IMG/VR virus record: IMGVR_UViG_3300037189_000140
Span: 1 to 32,726 of that record
Origin: a virus
Direction: 5' to 3' (one strand)
Length of the DNA stretch: 32,726 nucleotides
In this document: positions 32,681-32,726 of the stretch, in pieces
How the letters are laid out: each line of letters opens with the position of its first letter
Position numbering within the stretch: the stretch's first letter is position 1
The notes under the pieces: generated by a model
Databases searched by the model: none
Told to the model about the DNA's origin: nothing
Seen by the model: the letters and a program-made list of their open reading frames with translations, nothing else
Position numbers and translations under genes: made by a program

Positions 32681-32726
32681 GTTAATTGCTCCAATCTGTG
32701 AGCTTGATTAGTCGGCTCATATATCA

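Noticed and set aside
32682-32720. 12-codon frame upstream of the scaffold gene
   Set aside because: Too short to support and bounded by a stop at the window edge; the stretch is better explained as the scaffold's leader.
1-32726. tRNA genes, integrase, lysogeny repressor pair or insertion sequence
   Set aside because: None was recognised on either strand by reading; cloverleaf-like sequence was not found by eye, though a dedicated tRNA scan was not possible.

Overview
The window is a stretch of a tailed double-stranded DNA phage genome, most likely a podovirus. Reasons: a family A DNA polymerase and replication cluster, a scaffold and HK97/P22-like coat gene, flat adaptor-like and nozzle-like tail genes with no tape measure or sheath, and three consecutive genes that look like ejected internal virion proteins in the T7 order 13-14-15-16. 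No integrase, repressor/Cro pair, tRNA or host gene is visible. The base composition is GC-rich and the lysis genes suit a Gram-negative host. The overall plan recalls environmental podoviruses of the HMO-2011 type, but that is my inference from layout, not from a search.

Left arm (1-8234, + strand): the replication and recombination module. It starts inside the DNA polymerase gene and continues with a Cas4/AddB-like Fe-S nuclease, a VRR-NUC nuclease, an SNF2-like helicase, two small unknown genes, a candidate single-stranded DNA-binding protein with a Pro/Ala repeat linker and acidic tail, a small helix-turn-helix protein, and a 948-residue primase-helicase (archaeo-eukaryotic primase motifs joined to a DUF927-like ATPase). 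Genes are packed with overlaps or short gaps, suggesting one transcript.

Right arm (8235-32726, - strand, read right to left): the virion and lysis module. Order of transcription: scaffold, major capsid protein, two small surface proteins, a collar/fibre protein, a cluster of seven small mostly basic proteins, two adaptor-type proteins, a beta-helix tail spike, a 31-residue open reading frame that repeats the start of the spike, a Cys-rich microprotein, a compact lysis cassette (amidase, holin, nested spanin-like pair), a nozzle-like protein, two small structural proteins, a GNAT-like protein, and three large candidate ejection proteins ending in a 2282-residue polyvalent protein with an HEILGH zincin motif. 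Portal and terminase are expected just beyond the right edge.

The two arms converge with no spacer at 8234/8235. Perfect hairpins sit after or between several capsid genes, and one sequesters a ribosome binding site. The least described parts are the small basic-protein cluster (27102-28589), the giant protein with its degenerate helical repeats, and the duplicated spike leader. All functional calls rest on motifs read by eye and on gene order; no database search was run.
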